Source: Bacillota bacterium (lineage in GTDB: Bacteria; Bacillota; Clostridia; Acetivibrionales; DSM-1351). From it: a stretch of DNA of 64,000 nt. A program made the translations under genes and the position numbers. Shown here one piece after another: positions 9,925 through 19,553 of the stretch (position 1 is the first letter of the stretch; every line of letters begins with the position of its first letter). The stretch spans positions 1-64,000 of the forward strand of contig JAEYHZ010000021.1 of NCBI GenBank assembly GCA_023409265.1, in the 5' to 3' direction. The notes beneath the pieces are model-generated. The model was not told the DNA's origin and ran no database searches. It saw only the letters and a program-made list of their open reading frames with translations.

Positions 9925-10968
9925 ATGAACAAATTATTAGCAAGAGCAATTTCTTCTGTTGCAGCTATTACAATGGTATTTTCATTAGCTGCCTGCGGAG
10001 GATCAGGATCAAAGGTTGAAAGTACAGAATCCGCAAAACCATCTGAAACAGCTCAGGCAAGTGAGTCGGCAGCAGCACCATCATCTACCGAAGCTGCCAA
10101 GAAGCTTGTAATCGGATTTGCACAGGTAGGTGCCGAAAGTGCCTGGAGAACAGCAGAGACTCAGTCAATTAAGGACGAAGCTGCAAAGCGCGGGTATGAT
10201 TTGAAATTCTCTGATGCTCAGCAGAAGCAGGAGAATCAGATTAAAGCCATCAGATCATTTATACAGCAAAAAGTAGATGCGATCGTTGTAGCTCCTGCTG
10301 TTTCATCAGGCTGGGATACAGTTTTCAAAGAAGCACAGGATGTAAAGATCCCTGTTATATTGGTAGACCGTGGAGTTGATTGTGATCCTTCATTATATTC
10401 CACATTTATAGGTTCCGACTTTATTGAAGAAGGAAAGAACGCTTGTATTGAACTAGCCAAGGCTATGGGTGAAAAAGGTAATATCGTAGAATTACAGGGC
10501 TCGGTTGGAGCTTCTGCTGCTACAGACCGTCAGAAGGGTTTTGCTGAAGAACTCAAGAACCATCCGGGTCTAAAGATCATCAAGACTCAATCAGGTGACT
10601 TTGCCCGTGCAAAGGGTAAAGAAGTAATGGAATCCTTCCTAAAGTCCGATGGAAAGAATATTCAAGGTGTTTATGCACATAACGATGATATGGGTATGGG
10701 TGCCATTCAGGCTATAGAAGAAGCTGGTATGAAACCGGGTGTTGATATCAAGATAGTTGGTGTTGACGGAATTAAAGACGCATTCCAGGCTATGGTTGAC
10801 GGAAAATACAATGCTACTGTTGAATGTAATCCATTACTCGGACCTCAGGTATTTGACGCTGCTGAAACATTGGTTAAAGGCGGAACAGTAGAAAAATGGA
10901 TTAAATCACAGGAAGGAATATACCCGGCTGATAAAGCACAGGAAGCATTGCCAAACCGCGTATATTAA
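9925..10968 (+). CDS. ytfQ: YtfQ-type furanose-binding lipoprotein
   Basis: This is the solute-binding protein of a sugar ABC importer, tethered outside the membrane. The lipobox LAAC places the acylated cysteine at residue 24; a Ser/Ala/Glu-rich linker follows, then a type I periplasmic-binding fold (Peripla_BP_4). Long stretches such as QKQENQIKAIRSF, VELQGSVGAS, SGDFARAKGKEVMESF and YAHNDDMGMGAIQAI closely match my recollection of E. coli YtfQ, which binds galactofuranose. The start follows AAGGAGGAAAG. It is first in an operon with a matching ATPase and two permeases. The true ligand could be galactofuranose, L-arabinofuranose or another furanose; the neighbouring arabinofuranosidase-type enzymes favour arabinose. 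Confidence 0.9.
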   Translation: MNKLLARAISSVAAITMVFSLAACGGSGSKVESTESAKPSETAQASESAAAPSSTEAAKKLVIGFAQVGAESAWRTAETQSIKDEAAKRGYDLKFSDAQQKQENQIKAIRSFIQQKVDAIVVAPAVSSGWDTVFKEAQDVKIPVILVDRGVDCDPSLYSTFIGSDFIEEGKNACIELAKAMGEKGNIVELQGSVGASAATDRQKGFAEELKNHPGLKIIKTQSGDFARAKGKEVMESFLKSDGKNIQGVYAHNDDMGMGAIQAIEEAGMKPGVDIKIVGVDGIKDAFQAMVDGKYNATVECNPLLGPQVFDAAETLVKGGTVEKWIKSQEGIYPADKAQEALPNRVY

Positions 10969-11011
10969 TTTATTAAACAAACTGAATTTATGCGTTATTA
11001 TTCAGTAATCA

Positions 11012-11042
11012 TTTCGGGGATACAAAAAATGTATCCCCGAAA
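11012..11042 (+). other. Stem-loop between binding-protein and ATPase genes
   Basis: TTTCGGGGATAC (11012-11023) pairs perfectly with GTATCCCCGAAA (11031-11042) around AAAAAAT. No T run follows on the plus strand, so full termination is unlikely. Hairpins here commonly protect the upstream message, raising binding-protein levels over the membrane components; that effect is inferred. Confidence 0.6.
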
Positions 11043-11080
11043 AATTAATAAAAGATCAGTTCATGGGGGGATAGTCTTAA

Positions 11081-12595
11081 ATGGCAAATAATGAAGTAAT
11101 TTTGAAAATGAGTGGTGTAAGCAAGACTTTCCCGGGAGTAAAGGCTCTTAAAAATGTTGATTTTCAATTAAGAGCGGGTGAAATTCATGCTTTGATGGGG
11201 GAGAACGGAGCCGGGAAATCAACATTGATAAAAGTATTGACAGGTGTCGAGGAATTGGATTCGGGAGAGATATATCTAAGCGGAGAAAAAATTCTGGCTA
11301 GATCAACTCAACAGGCCCAGGAGCTTGGTATCAGCACGGTTTATCAGGAAGTTAACCTCTGTCCGAATCTCACAGTTGCTGAAAACTTTTATATAGGAAG
11401 AGAGCCCACTCAATACGGAAAAATTAATTGGAAAGAGATTAACAGACGTGCGGAACAGGCACTGAAAAAATTGGATTTAAAAATAGATGTAAAACAAAAA
11501 TTGGAGAACTATTCGGTGGCTATTCAACAGATGGTAGCAATAGCCAGAGCTATTGACTATAAAGCCAAGGTATTGATTCTGGATGAACCAACTTCAAGTC
11601 TCGATAAGAATGAGGTTGAGAAGCTTTTCATTATCATGAAGAAGCTTAGGTCGGAAGGAATGGGAATAATATTTGTTACACACTTTTTGGATCAGGTTTA
11701 TGAAGTTTCAGACAGAATAACAGTTTTAAGAAACGGTGAACTGGTGGGAGAATTTGAGGCAGAGTCTCTCCCGAGAATACAACTTGTGGCTAAAATGATT
11801 GGTAAGGATCTGGACATTCTTTCAAGTCTGAAAAAAGATACTAATCAAGAGCAGAATACTAATGCCAACGATACTTTTATGAGTTTTAACGGAGTTGGAC
11901 ACACAGGAACGATAGAGCCATTTGATCTGGAAATAAGAAAAGGAGAAGTACTCGGGCTGGCCGGATTGTTGGGATCCGGAAGAAGTGAACTGGCACGGGT
12001 TATTTTTGGAATAGATAAGGCTGACAGCGGTGTAATAAGAGTTAATGACGAAAGAGCCAATATTGCTTCACCAATAGATGCAATAAAACATGGCATAGCA
12101 TTATGCCCGGAGAATAGAAAAACCGAAGGCATAATCGGTGATCTTTCGGTTCGTGAGAATATAATTCTTGCCCTTCAAGCCAGAAATGGAATTGGAAAGA
12201 CAATATCCAGAAAGGAACAGGAGCGGATAGCTGACGAATACATAAAACTTTTAAATATAAAAACTTCCGGAAGGGAGCAGCTTGTTAAAAACTTGAGCGG
12301 TGGAAACCAACAAAAGGTTATTCTGGCAAGATGGCTTGCAACAAATCCAGATTTGCTCATTCTGGATGAACCCACAAGGGGAATTGATGTGGGAACAAAA
12401 ACTGAAATACAGAAACTGATTATACAGTTTGCAGAAAGAGGTATGTCTGTGGTATTTATATCCTCCGAAATGGATGAGTCTCTCAGATGCTGTTCCCGTA
12501 TGGCAATTTTACGTGACGGACGCAAGGTTGTAGAAATATATGAGGATGAACTGACTGACAGAAATGTAATGAAATCAATAGCAGGGGAGGATTAA
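11081..12595 (+). CDS. ytfR: YtfR-type sugar ABC transporter ATPase (two fused domains)
   Basis: This cytoplasmic ATPase powers the importer. It has two ABC domains, as in RbsA/XylG/YtfR (504 aa, usual length). The first has Walker A GENGAGKST near residue 41, a degenerate signature around YSVAIQQMVAIARA and Walker B LILDEPTSSLD. The second has the atypical GLLGSGRSEL, a full signature LSGGNQQKV and LILDEPTRGID. Start ATG follows GGGGGG, and the gene ends 2 bp before the permease. The type is certain; the furanose specificity comes from the YtfQ-like partner. Confidence 0.92.
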   Translation: MANNEVILKMSGVSKTFPGVKALKNVDFQLRAGEIHALMGENGAGKSTLIKVLTGVEELDSGEIYLSGEKILARSTQQAQELGISTVYQEVNLCPNLTVAENFYIGREPTQYGKINWKEINRRAEQALKKLDLKIDVKQKLENYSVAIQQMVAIARAIDYKAKVLILDEPTSSLDKNEVEKLFIIMKKLRSEGMGIIFVTHFLDQVYEVSDRITVLRNGELVGEFEAESLPRIQLVAKMIGKDLDILSSLKKDTNQEQNTNANDTFMSFNGVGHTGTIEPFDLEIRKGEVLGLAGLLGSGRSELARVIFGIDKADSGVIRVNDERANIASPIDAIKHGIALCPENRKTEGIIGDLSVRENIILALQARNGIGKTISRKEQERIADEYIKLLNIKTSGREQLVKNLSGGNQQKVILARWLATNPDLLILDEPTRGIDVGTKTEIQKLIIQFAERGMSVVFISSEMDESLRCCSRMAILRDGRKVVEIYEDELTDRNVMKSIAGED

Positions 12596-12597
12596 TT

Positions 12598-13644
12598 GTG
12601 CAAAACTTTGTTACATTAATTAAAAATTTGACAAAAAAGCGTTTGTTTTGGCCCATTGTTGCATTGCTGGCAGTATTAATATTTGATTCGATTTTTATTG
12701 ATGGGTTCTTAACTATTGAATTAAAAAACGGCAATTTATATGGAAGAATTATTGATATCATAAACCGTTCTTCCTCATTGATAATAATAACAATAGGAAT
12801 GACCCTGGTTATTGCTACCGGAGGAATAGATATTTCTGTAGGCTCGGTAGTTGCAATTTCAGGAGCAATAACTGTTCAGTTGCTTGGTTCCGGAATTGCT
12901 CCAAACACACCATTCTTCCTGTGCATAATTGCTTCCCTTGCGGTATCGGCATTGCTGGGCTGTTGGAATGGATTTCTGGTATCCAAGATCGGTGTACAGG
13001 CAGTCGTTGCAACCTTGATACTCAATGTTGCGGGAAGGGGAATAGCGCAGCTTGTTACAAACGGTCAGATACCTACTACCCAGTATAAGCCTTTTTCATA
13101 CATAGCAGGCTTTCTTCCCCACCTTCCAATACCGTTTTCCATTTTTATAGTAGCAGTTGTGCTGACAGCTATAGTTTTGTTTGTAAAGAAAACCGCCTTC
13201 GGATTATTTGTAGAATCGGTGGGAATCAACTCCAAAGCAAGCAAATTTGCCGGACTTAAGGCACAAAGAATAGTTTTTGCTACCTATGCCATATGCGGTC
13301 TTTGTGCTGGAATAGCGGGACTTATGATAAGCTCCATGATTAAAGCGGCAGATAGTAATAATGCCGGACTGCTGATTGAAATGGATGCAATATTGGCAGT
13401 TGCTATCGGCGGAAACTCAATGAATGGCGGTAAATTCTCAATTGCTGCCAGTGTTATCGGGGCTTTGATAATTCAGAGTCTGACAACAACTCTTTATGCA
13501 TTGGGTGTTTCACCGGAGGTACTGCCTGTTGTAAAAGCAATTGTAGTCGTAATAATATGCCTGTTCCAATCTGAAGGTACTCATAAAATGATCCTGAAGG
13601 TCTTTAGCACGAATAGGAGGTTAAAATATGAAAAAACTGCTTAA
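12598..13644 (+). CDS. ytfT: YtfT-type sugar ABC permease
   Basis: This is an inner-membrane permease of the ribose/galactofuranose importer class (BPD_transp_2). It shows many hydrophobic segments, the family stretch MTLVIATGGIDISVGSVVA and a late AIGGNSMNGGKFS segment. The GTG start follows AGGGGAGG at the end of the ATPase gene. Its 3' end overlaps the next permease by 17 bp, so translation is probably coupled. Two different permeases, rather than one homodimer, is the YtfT/YjfF arrangement. Confidence 0.88.
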   Translation: MQNFVTLIKNLTKKRLFWPIVALLAVLIFDSIFIDGFLTIELKNGNLYGRIIDIINRSSSLIIITIGMTLVIATGGIDISVGSVVAISGAITVQLLGSGIAPNTPFFLCIIASLAVSALLGCWNGFLVSKIGVQAVVATLILNVAGRGIAQLVTNGQIPTTQYKPFSYIAGFLPHLPIPFSIFIVAVVLTAIVLFVKKTAFGLFVESVGINSKASKFAGLKAQRIVFATYAICGLCAGIAGLMISSMIKAADSNNAGLLIEMDAILAVAIGGNSMNGGKFSIAASVIGALIIQSLTTTLYALGVSPEVLPVVKAIVVVIICLFQSEGTHKMILKVFSTNRRLKYEKTA

Positions 13645-14650
13645 TTCAAAATTCTTATCACTATATATTACAATATTTCTATTCTTTGTGCTGTTTTCCA
13701 TCGGGTCGGTATTATATACAGGTTTCTTTTCACTCCAAACATTTCTTAACCTGTTTATAGACAACGCTTTTCTGATTATATCGGCATCAGGAATGACAAT
13801 GGTTTTACTCATAGGAGGAATAGATATTTCAGTAGGTTCGGTTATTGCACTAACCTGTATGCTGTCGGCATACCTGCTGGAGTTGAAAAATTTCAACCCT
13901 GTACTGGTAATGGTTTTAATGATATTAATGGGAGCCGGTTTTGGTCTGCTTCAGGGCTGCCTGATACACTTCTTCAAAATTCAGCCGTTTATAGTAACCC
14001 TGGCAGGGCTGTTTTTTGCAAGAGGTATGACAGCAGTAATCAGTACAGACACCATTAACATAAAGAACAAACTATATACCGATATTTCAAATTACAGAAT
14101 CTACCTATATGATAAGTCATTTATATCTATTGGGGTTGTTATTGCATTAATAGTAATGTGTATAACCATCTACATTGCCCACTATACCAGATTCGGACGC
14201 TCTGTATATGCTATCGGAGGAAATGAGCAATCTGCCAGATTAATGGGACTTCCAGTGGGTAAGACAAAGGTTCTGGTATATACTTATAGTGGTGTATGCT
14301 ACGCAATGGCGGGTATTGTATTCAGTTTTTATATGTTATCAGGTTATACGCTGCATCAGCAGGGTGGGGAAATGGATGCCATAGCTTCAGCTGTCATAGG
14401 GGGAACGTCTCTTACCGGAGGTGTTGGCTATGTGTTCGGAACCCTATTTGGTGTCCTTATTCAGGGTGTCATACAGACGCTGATAATGTTCCAGGGTACT
14501 CTGAGTTCGTGGTGGACAAGAATTGCAGTTGCTCTACTGCTTTGTATGTTCATTATGATCCAGAGACTGCTTACAATAAGAAAAGATACAAGCAGAAAAG
14601 CAAAAATCAATACCGGTAAAAAGTCAAAACAACTGAATATAAAGGCATAA
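13628..14650 (+). CDS. yjfF: YjfF-type sugar ABC permease
   Basis: This is the second permease of the furanose importer and presumably pairs with the upstream one as a heterodimer. It carries GMTMVLLIGGIDISVGSVIA near the N-terminus, AIGGNEQSARLMGLPV centrally and AVIGGTSLTGGVGYVFGT near the end, all typical of the ribose-type permease family, plus a basic C-terminal tail. The start ATG lies inside the previous gene behind AGGAGG. The operon ends at the terminator at 14680. Confidence 0.88.
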   Translation: MKKLLNSKFLSLYITIFLFFVLFSIGSVLYTGFFSLQTFLNLFIDNAFLIISASGMTMVLLIGGIDISVGSVIALTCMLSAYLLELKNFNPVLVMVLMILMGAGFGLLQGCLIHFFKIQPFIVTLAGLFFARGMTAVISTDTINIKNKLYTDISNYRIYLYDKSFISIGVVIALIVMCITIYIAHYTRFGRSVYAIGGNEQSARLMGLPVGKTKVLVYTYSGVCYAMAGIVFSFYMLSGYTLHQQGGEMDAIASAVIGGTSLTGGVGYVFGTLFGVLIQGVIQTLIMFQGTLSSWWTRIAVALLLCMFIMIQRLLTIRKDTSRKAKINTGKKSKQLNIKA

Positions 14651-14679
14651 AAGATATAGAAGGCAATAGTTTATCAATT

Positions 14680-14706
14680 CCAGGTGGAGTTCATCCGCCT
14701 GGTTTT
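14680..14706 (+). terminator. Terminator after the importer operon
   Basis: CCAGGTGGA (14680-14688) pairs with TCCGCCTGG (14694-14702) and is followed by TTTT. It marks the end of the ytfQRT-yjfF operon. Confidence 0.75.
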
Positions 14707-14707
14707 G

Positions 14708-14747
14708 GTGTAAAAAATAAACACAGGAATGAATTTGTTTTTATAAA
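14708..14747 (+). promoter_or_regulatory. Possible degenerate motif promoter before the chemoreceptor gene
   Basis: GTGTAAAAAATAAACAC (14708-14724) resembles the 19-bp motif but is 2 bp shorter and imperfect. TATAAA (14742-14747) lies at nearly the expected distance. If real, the sensor genes would be part of the same regulon. The match is weak. Confidence 0.3.
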
Positions 14748-14777
14748 AAGCATTTATTTTACCTGGGAGGTATTGCT

Positions 14778-16157
14778 GTGAAAAGTGAAAAGATACAGGT
14801 TGTTAATAGGGCAAAAATCAACAGAATTACTATCAGAACAAAGTTTACGCTTTGCTGTGTTTTTATTATTATACTTATGAGTATTTTAAACTTGTTTACA
14901 ATTATTAATTTTGCCGGCTTTAATAAACAATATGATACCATTCTAACCAACATAGCTATAGCAAACAGTATTAATGACGGTCTTAAAGAACAAATTGATT
15001 CCGAAATGAGGTCCATTGGCGTTGGACAAAAAGATTTCAAAAATGCAGATCAATATAATATTATAAATGATGTTAATAGAAAAACAGACACAATTAAAAA
15101 AACGGTTAAGTCGGCCAGCAGCCTGTCAAAGCTGGATTCTGTGTCAAAGACTATGAGTTCTCTTAAGGAAAAGGTGGATGACATAGGAAGGCAGATTGAA
15201 GAAAAAAAATCATATGATGAAATACAGGTCTCATTGGACTATGTAACCGAAATATCAGAACTTGTGGAAACAAATATTCAGGATTTTATAAAAAATGAAC
15301 TTAATGAAAGCAATAAGACAAAGCTCGATATTGGACAAAGCTTTAAAAGAGCTGTTATTATCAATATTGGGGCATTAGTTGTCATATGCATCATCTCAAT
15401 GACATGCTCACTGATTATATCTATTAAGGTCTCAAATCCAATTAACCGGTTAAACAAAATCTTAAAACAGATTACTGCCGGTGATCTATTAGTCAATCAG
15501 TTTGAAGTAAATACCAGGGACGAGATGAAAGATATGTCGGGAGCTTTTAATGAGATGATAAACAGCCTGAAGCACACTATTCTGAATATGAGAAAAATGA
15601 GCAGAAGCACGAAAGAGGCATCAGAGGTCCTTTTAATGAGCTCAGATGCCAATAGCAAGGTAAATATGGAAATTGCCTCATCAGCTCAATGTGTCTGTGA
15701 AGGTATACACGGTCAAAATCAACTAGTACTGGAAGCAACACCTCATATAGAAACATTATTTAATACTTTTAATGACTTGAATACAAATTCTGAAAAAATT
15801 ATGGAAAAGGCTAAGCAATCAGTACAAAAAGCCGTAACAGGCAATGCATATATAGACAATCTTAACAATGAACTTAAGGATATTTCAGATATAATCATAA
15901 ATACCAGTGAAGATACAAAAAATCTTAAAGTAAAAACAAATGAGATGACTACAATAATCGAAACTATCGAAGAGATTACCGAAAACACAAATCTGCTTGC
16001 TTTGAATGCCACAATAGAGGCAGCAAGAGCTGGGGTTTCAGGCAAAGGTTTTGCGGTGGTGGCCGCTGAAATAAGAAAGCTTGCAGAAAAGTCAGCACTT
16101 GCTACAGGCAAAATAGACCGGATAATTAAATCCGTACAGGAAAAACAAATAATATGA
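14778..16157 (+). CDS. Methyl-accepting chemotaxis protein, N-terminal part (frameshifted)
   Basis: This is a transmembrane chemoreceptor: TM1 (about residues 18-42), an extracellular helical region, TM2 (about 190-215), a HAMP domain and the signalling hairpin tip (ENTNLLALNATIEAARAG, GKGFAVVAAEIRKLAEKS). The frame stops shortly after the tip, and the missing second half continues in another frame at 16154. Restoring one A in the run at 16141-16145 joins the two parts as QEKTNNMNKNMELS. The GTG start follows GGGAGG. It sits directly before a sugar-sensor operon, so it may mediate taxis toward the same sugar. It is probably inactive unless the shift is a sequencing error or is recoded. Confidence 0.8.
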   Translation: MKSEKIQVVNRAKINRITIRTKFTLCCVFIIILMSILNLFTIINFAGFNKQYDTILTNIAIANSINDGLKEQIDSEMRSIGVGQKDFKNADQYNIINDVNRKTDTIKKTVKSASSLSKLDSVSKTMSSLKEKVDDIGRQIEEKKSYDEIQVSLDYVTEISELVETNIQDFIKNELNESNKTKLDIGQSFKRAVIINIGALVVICIISMTCSLIISIKVSNPINRLNKILKQITAGDLLVNQFEVNTRDEMKDMSGAFNEMINSLKHTILNMRKMSRSTKEASEVLLMSSDANSKVNMEIASSAQCVCEGIHGQNQLVLEATPHIETLFNTFNDLNTNSEKIMEKAKQSVQKAVTGNAYIDNLNNELKDISDIIINTSEDTKNLKVKTNEMTTIIETIEEITENTNLLALNATIEAARAGVSGKGFAVVAAEIRKLAEKSALATGKIDRIIKSVQEKQII

Positions 16158-16501
16158 ACAAAAACATGGAACTCAGTGTTTCAAAAATGAATGAAGGAAA
16201 TATTATAGCCGGAAAAACAAAAGAGCATTTTGAAGATATAAAGAATGCAAGTCAAAATGTTGACAATGAGATACGGATTATTTCAAAAGATATTTCAAAT
16301 GTCAGCCAAATAGTTGGACAGGTACATAAGAGTATTGAAGAAATCAAGAATATTTCCATAAGCAATGAAGCTGAGGGAGAATCCATACTGGCTGCTGTTG
16401 AAGAGCAGACCGCCAGTCTTGAAGAGGTTCTGGCGCTTGCTCATCAAATGTCCCATATGGCCGGCGAAATGGAAGAAAGTATTTCAAAATATAATGTTTA
16501 G
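16154..16501 (+). CDS. Methyl-accepting chemotaxis protein, C-terminal fragment
   Basis: This is the returning arm of the chemoreceptor signalling domain, with heptad-rich sequence and the MCP-typical EEQTASLEEVLALAHQMS near the end. It overlaps the upstream stop codon (ATGA at 16154-16157) and lies in the -1 frame relative to it. It has no clear ribosome binding site of its own. It is best read as the second half of one frameshifted gene. The full receptor would be about 575 residues. Confidence 0.75.
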   Translation: MNKNMELSVSKMNEGNIIAGKTKEHFEDIKNASQNVDNEIRIISKDISNVSQIVGQVHKSIEEIKNISISNEAEGESILAAVEEQTASLEEVLALAHQMSHMAGEMEESISKYNV

Positions 16502-16565
16502 TTGTATAATAATGATTGTCGAAATTTGGAATAAAAGCGGATATTATGACTAAGAGGGTGAGCTT

Positions 16566-18338
16566 TTGTCAAATTTTAAACAAATTTTCAAATTAAAAAG
16601 TATCAGCTATAAACTGCTGATATACTTTTTACTGCTTATACTGCTGCCTATATTTACCATAAGTCTTATGGGAAACCATTATTATTCAAAAACCATGGCA
16701 ACAGAAATTAACAACCACACAATTCAGATGATTGATCAGGTTAATAATAATGTTGAATTTTACTTAAAGAATATTGAGAACATTATTTATTATCTATCCA
16801 AGGACCCGCAGGTAAACAAATTCTTAAGCAATGAATACAAAACCCAGAAAGAAAAAACAGAAACCGAATATGAGATCAAGCGAATTTTAAAGTCTTTTTC
16901 AGAAGCCCATTCCGAAATAGGCGGAATAATGATCGTTAATTCAAGGGATACGTACATAAGCAATGAAATGAGCAAAATATCCAGAGAAAGCTTCTCAAAG
17001 GATATATGGTTTAAACTGGCATATGGCGAACCATCCAAAATTCATTTGATAAGCAAGCCTCTAGGCAGAAATATAAGGACATACAAGGATTACAGTTCAG
17101 ACTCGGTATTATCGGTATCCAAAGCATTTACAGATTCCGCTACCGGGGAATTTATGGGCACCGTACTTATTGATCTGAAGCTGGTAACCATAAAAAATGT
17201 AATTGCTGATGTAACTCTGGGGAAGGATGGATTTTTATACATCCTGGACGGTGACGGTAATATGGTGTACGCACCTGTTAATCCGGTTGTTTACCGTGTA
17301 AACAACAAATGGCTCAACAGTGATACAAACAGTGTTACACGGGATATTAAAAATAATAAGTATAAGATAATTTACAAGCATTCGGACTATACAAATTTCA
17401 AAACAGTTGGAGTTTTTTCATTAAGCAAAAATCTGGAAGTAGTTAACAATATAAGATTTTATATTGTAGGCATAGGAATCATAACAATGATTCTGGCTTT
17501 CATAGCCGCATTGTTTTTCACAAAATCTATAGCGAATCCCCTGAAAAAGCTCAGAAGGCTTATGAGAAAAGCAGAAGAAGGAGATCTGAATGTAAGGTTT
17601 AATTACAAAGGCCGTGATGAAATAGGACAGCTTGGGGATAGCTTCAATAAGATGATAGATGAAATAAGAAATCTTATTGAAATGGTTTATATAGAGCAAA
17701 AGAGTAAACGGGAGGCTGAGCTGAAGACTTTGCAGGCCCAGATCAAGCCTCATTTTCTTTATAATACGCTGGACACCATTCAATGGATGGCGCAGGTCCA
17801 TGGAGCGGATGACATTGTTGAAGTAGTGGATGCTCTTACAAAATTGTTCAGGATAGGAATAAACAAAGGGAATGAAATGATATCTGTCAAAGAAGAATTA
17901 GAGCATATAAAGAGCTATCTTATTATTCAAAAAATCCGTTATGAAGAAAAGCTTGATTATGAAATCAATTTTGAAGACTCCATTCTCGAGTACAAAGTCA
18001 TCAAACTCATTCTCCAGCCCCTGGTTGAAAATGCAATCTATCATGGTGTAAAAGAGAAAAGGGGTACGGGAAAAATCTCCATAACTGCAGAAAAACATGA
18101 AAAAGGTATTTGCTTAAGGATATCTGACAACGGAGCTGGCATGACTGAGGCAAGACTCCAGGAAATACAAGCCATGCTCAATTCGGATAACCTGGGAAAT
18201 AAAAATCCGGGATATGGTACTTTTAATGTTCAAAATAGAATAAGACTATCCTTTGGAAATCAATATGGTCTTTCATTTAACAGCAAATCCGGAGAGGGTA
18301 CTACCGTATGTGTTTTTCATCCTATTATTGAGAAGTGA
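16566..18338 (+). CDS. YesM/LytS-type sensor histidine kinase
   Basis: This is a membrane sensor kinase of 590 aa. It has TM1 (about 15-35), an extracellular Cache-like region, TM2 (about 295-320), HAMP, a His_kinase domain with the phosphoacceptor H396 in KPHFLYNTLD, and a C-terminal HATPase domain (LVENAIYHG, ISDNGAGM). The start is TTG behind GAGGGTGAG. It is followed at once by an AraC-type response regulator and a sugar-binding lipoprotein. In the C. beijerinckii XylFII-LytS system, binding proteins present sugars to kinases of this class, so a three-component sensor is likely here. Confidence 0.9.
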   Translation: MSNFKQIFKLKSISYKLLIYFLLLILLPIFTISLMGNHYYSKTMATEINNHTIQMIDQVNNNVEFYLKNIENIIYYLSKDPQVNKFLSNEYKTQKEKTETEYEIKRILKSFSEAHSEIGGIMIVNSRDTYISNEMSKISRESFSKDIWFKLAYGEPSKIHLISKPLGRNIRTYKDYSSDSVLSVSKAFTDSATGEFMGTVLIDLKLVTIKNVIADVTLGKDGFLYILDGDGNMVYAPVNPVVYRVNNKWLNSDTNSVTRDIKNNKYKIIYKHSDYTNFKTVGVFSLSKNLEVVNNIRFYIVGIGIITMILAFIAALFFTKSIANPLKKLRRLMRKAEEGDLNVRFNYKGRDEIGQLGDSFNKMIDEIRNLIEMVYIEQKSKREAELKTLQAQIKPHFLYNTLDTIQWMAQVHGADDIVEVVDALTKLFRIGINKGNEMISVKEELEHIKSYLIIQKIRYEEKLDYEINFEDSILEYKVIKLILQPLVENAIYHGVKEKRGTGKISITAEKHEKGICLRISDNGAGMTEARLQEIQAMLNSDNLGNKNPGYGTFNVQNRIRLSFGNQYGLSFNSKSGEGTTVCVFHPIIEK

Positions 18339-18349
18339 GGTCTTTATTT

Positions 18350-19552
18350 ATGTGGAAATTGCTTATCGCTGATGATGAACCCAAAATCAGGAAAGGTCTT
18401 AGAAATTCATTGAATTGGTCCGAAATCGGTGTTGAAATAATCGGGGAGGCGGAGGATGGAGAAATAGCGCTTGATATTGTCCGCAATGACCATCCCGACA
18501 TCATTTTGCTGGATATCTGCATGCCTTTTATAAACGGTTTGCAGCTAATTGAAAAAGTTAAACAGGAGTACGATGAATGTATTATGATCGTGGTCACCGG
18601 ACATGATGAGTTTTCTTATGCCCGGGAGGCTTTAAGGCTTGGAGTGTTCGATTACGTTCTGAAGCCTGTATCCAAAGAGCAGCTGCATAATGTGGTAATT
18701 AAGGCAATTGATGAAATAAGCAGTATAAAAAACCGCAATAAATACTACAAATGGGCGCAAAATCAACTATCTCAGAATTATAAAATTTTAAAAGAAAAAT
18801 TTATGAATGAATGGCTGGAAAATCATTTTTCTTCAGCAGAAATAAGGGAACAGCTGGACTATTACAAAGTGGAGTTTACAGATAAAACCGGAATGCTTCT
18901 TGTAAAGCCCATTGAAAAAAACAGCGTGGTTGAAGTGAACGATTGGGATAACAATCTATTACTGTTTGCAATTCAGAATGTGATAGAAGAACTTGTGGAA
19001 AACATGCAGCCTAATATTGTGTTTAGAGATAATAAGGATAATATAGTTGCAGTAACAGGTATTCCAAATATTTCAGAGTGGTTTCAGCTAAAGGATAAGT
19101 TTGAGTCATGTATAGAAAAGTACCTAAAAAAATCAATAAGGGTTTATCAGAAGGTTAGTGAAAAAGGCATGGATGAAATACCGTCGGTTTATGATGATAT
19201 TATTGATGAAATGAGTAAGGAGTCCAGCTATACTCCAATGGTTATAAAGGCAAAACAGTACATAGAGAGTAACTTCTTTAAAGAGGAACTGTCCCTGGAG
19301 GATGTGGCAAGAGACATAAAGGTAAGCTCATCTTATTTAAGCAGAGTATTAAAGCAGGAAACAGGAACATCCTTCATAGATTATCTTACACAGGTCAGGG
19401 TCAAAATGGCAATTCAATTAATGAATGATCCTTCAATGAAAATATATGAAATAGCAGAAAGGGTAGGTTACAACAGTCAACACTATTTTAGTACGGCGTT
19501 TAAAAAGGTATTGGGTGTATCTCCCGTAGAGTACAAAAAAGGAGGGAGATAA
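18350..19552 (+). CDS. YesN-type response regulator with AraC DNA-binding domain
   Basis: This cytoplasmic transcription regulator has a receiver domain (1-120) with D8, D9, the phosphoacceptor D55 in LLDICMP and K in VLKP; a middle linker region; and two helix-turn-helix motifs of the AraC family at about 300-400 (LSLEDVARDIKVSSSYLSRV, IAERVGYNSQHYFSTAFKKV). ATG at 18350 is chosen because the receiver starts there; the longer frame would overlap the kinase. It is the obvious candidate for binding the 19-bp motif at 805, 9841 and 21471, but this is inference. Confidence 0.92.
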   Translation: MWKLLIADDEPKIRKGLRNSLNWSEIGVEIIGEAEDGEIALDIVRNDHPDIILLDICMPFINGLQLIEKVKQEYDECIMIVVTGHDEFSYAREALRLGVFDYVLKPVSKEQLHNVVIKAIDEISSIKNRNKYYKWAQNQLSQNYKILKEKFMNEWLENHFSSAEIREQLDYYKVEFTDKTGMLLVKPIEKNSVVEVNDWDNNLLLFAIQNVIEELVENMQPNIVFRDNKDNIVAVTGIPNISEWFQLKDKFESCIEKYLKKSIRVYQKVSEKGMDEIPSVYDDIIDEMSKESSYTPMVIKAKQYIESNFFKEELSLEDVARDIKVSSSYLSRVLKQETGTSFIDYLTQVRVKMAIQLMNDPSMKIYEIAERVGYNSQHYFSTAFKKVLGVSPVEYKKGGR

Positions 19553-19553
19553 G

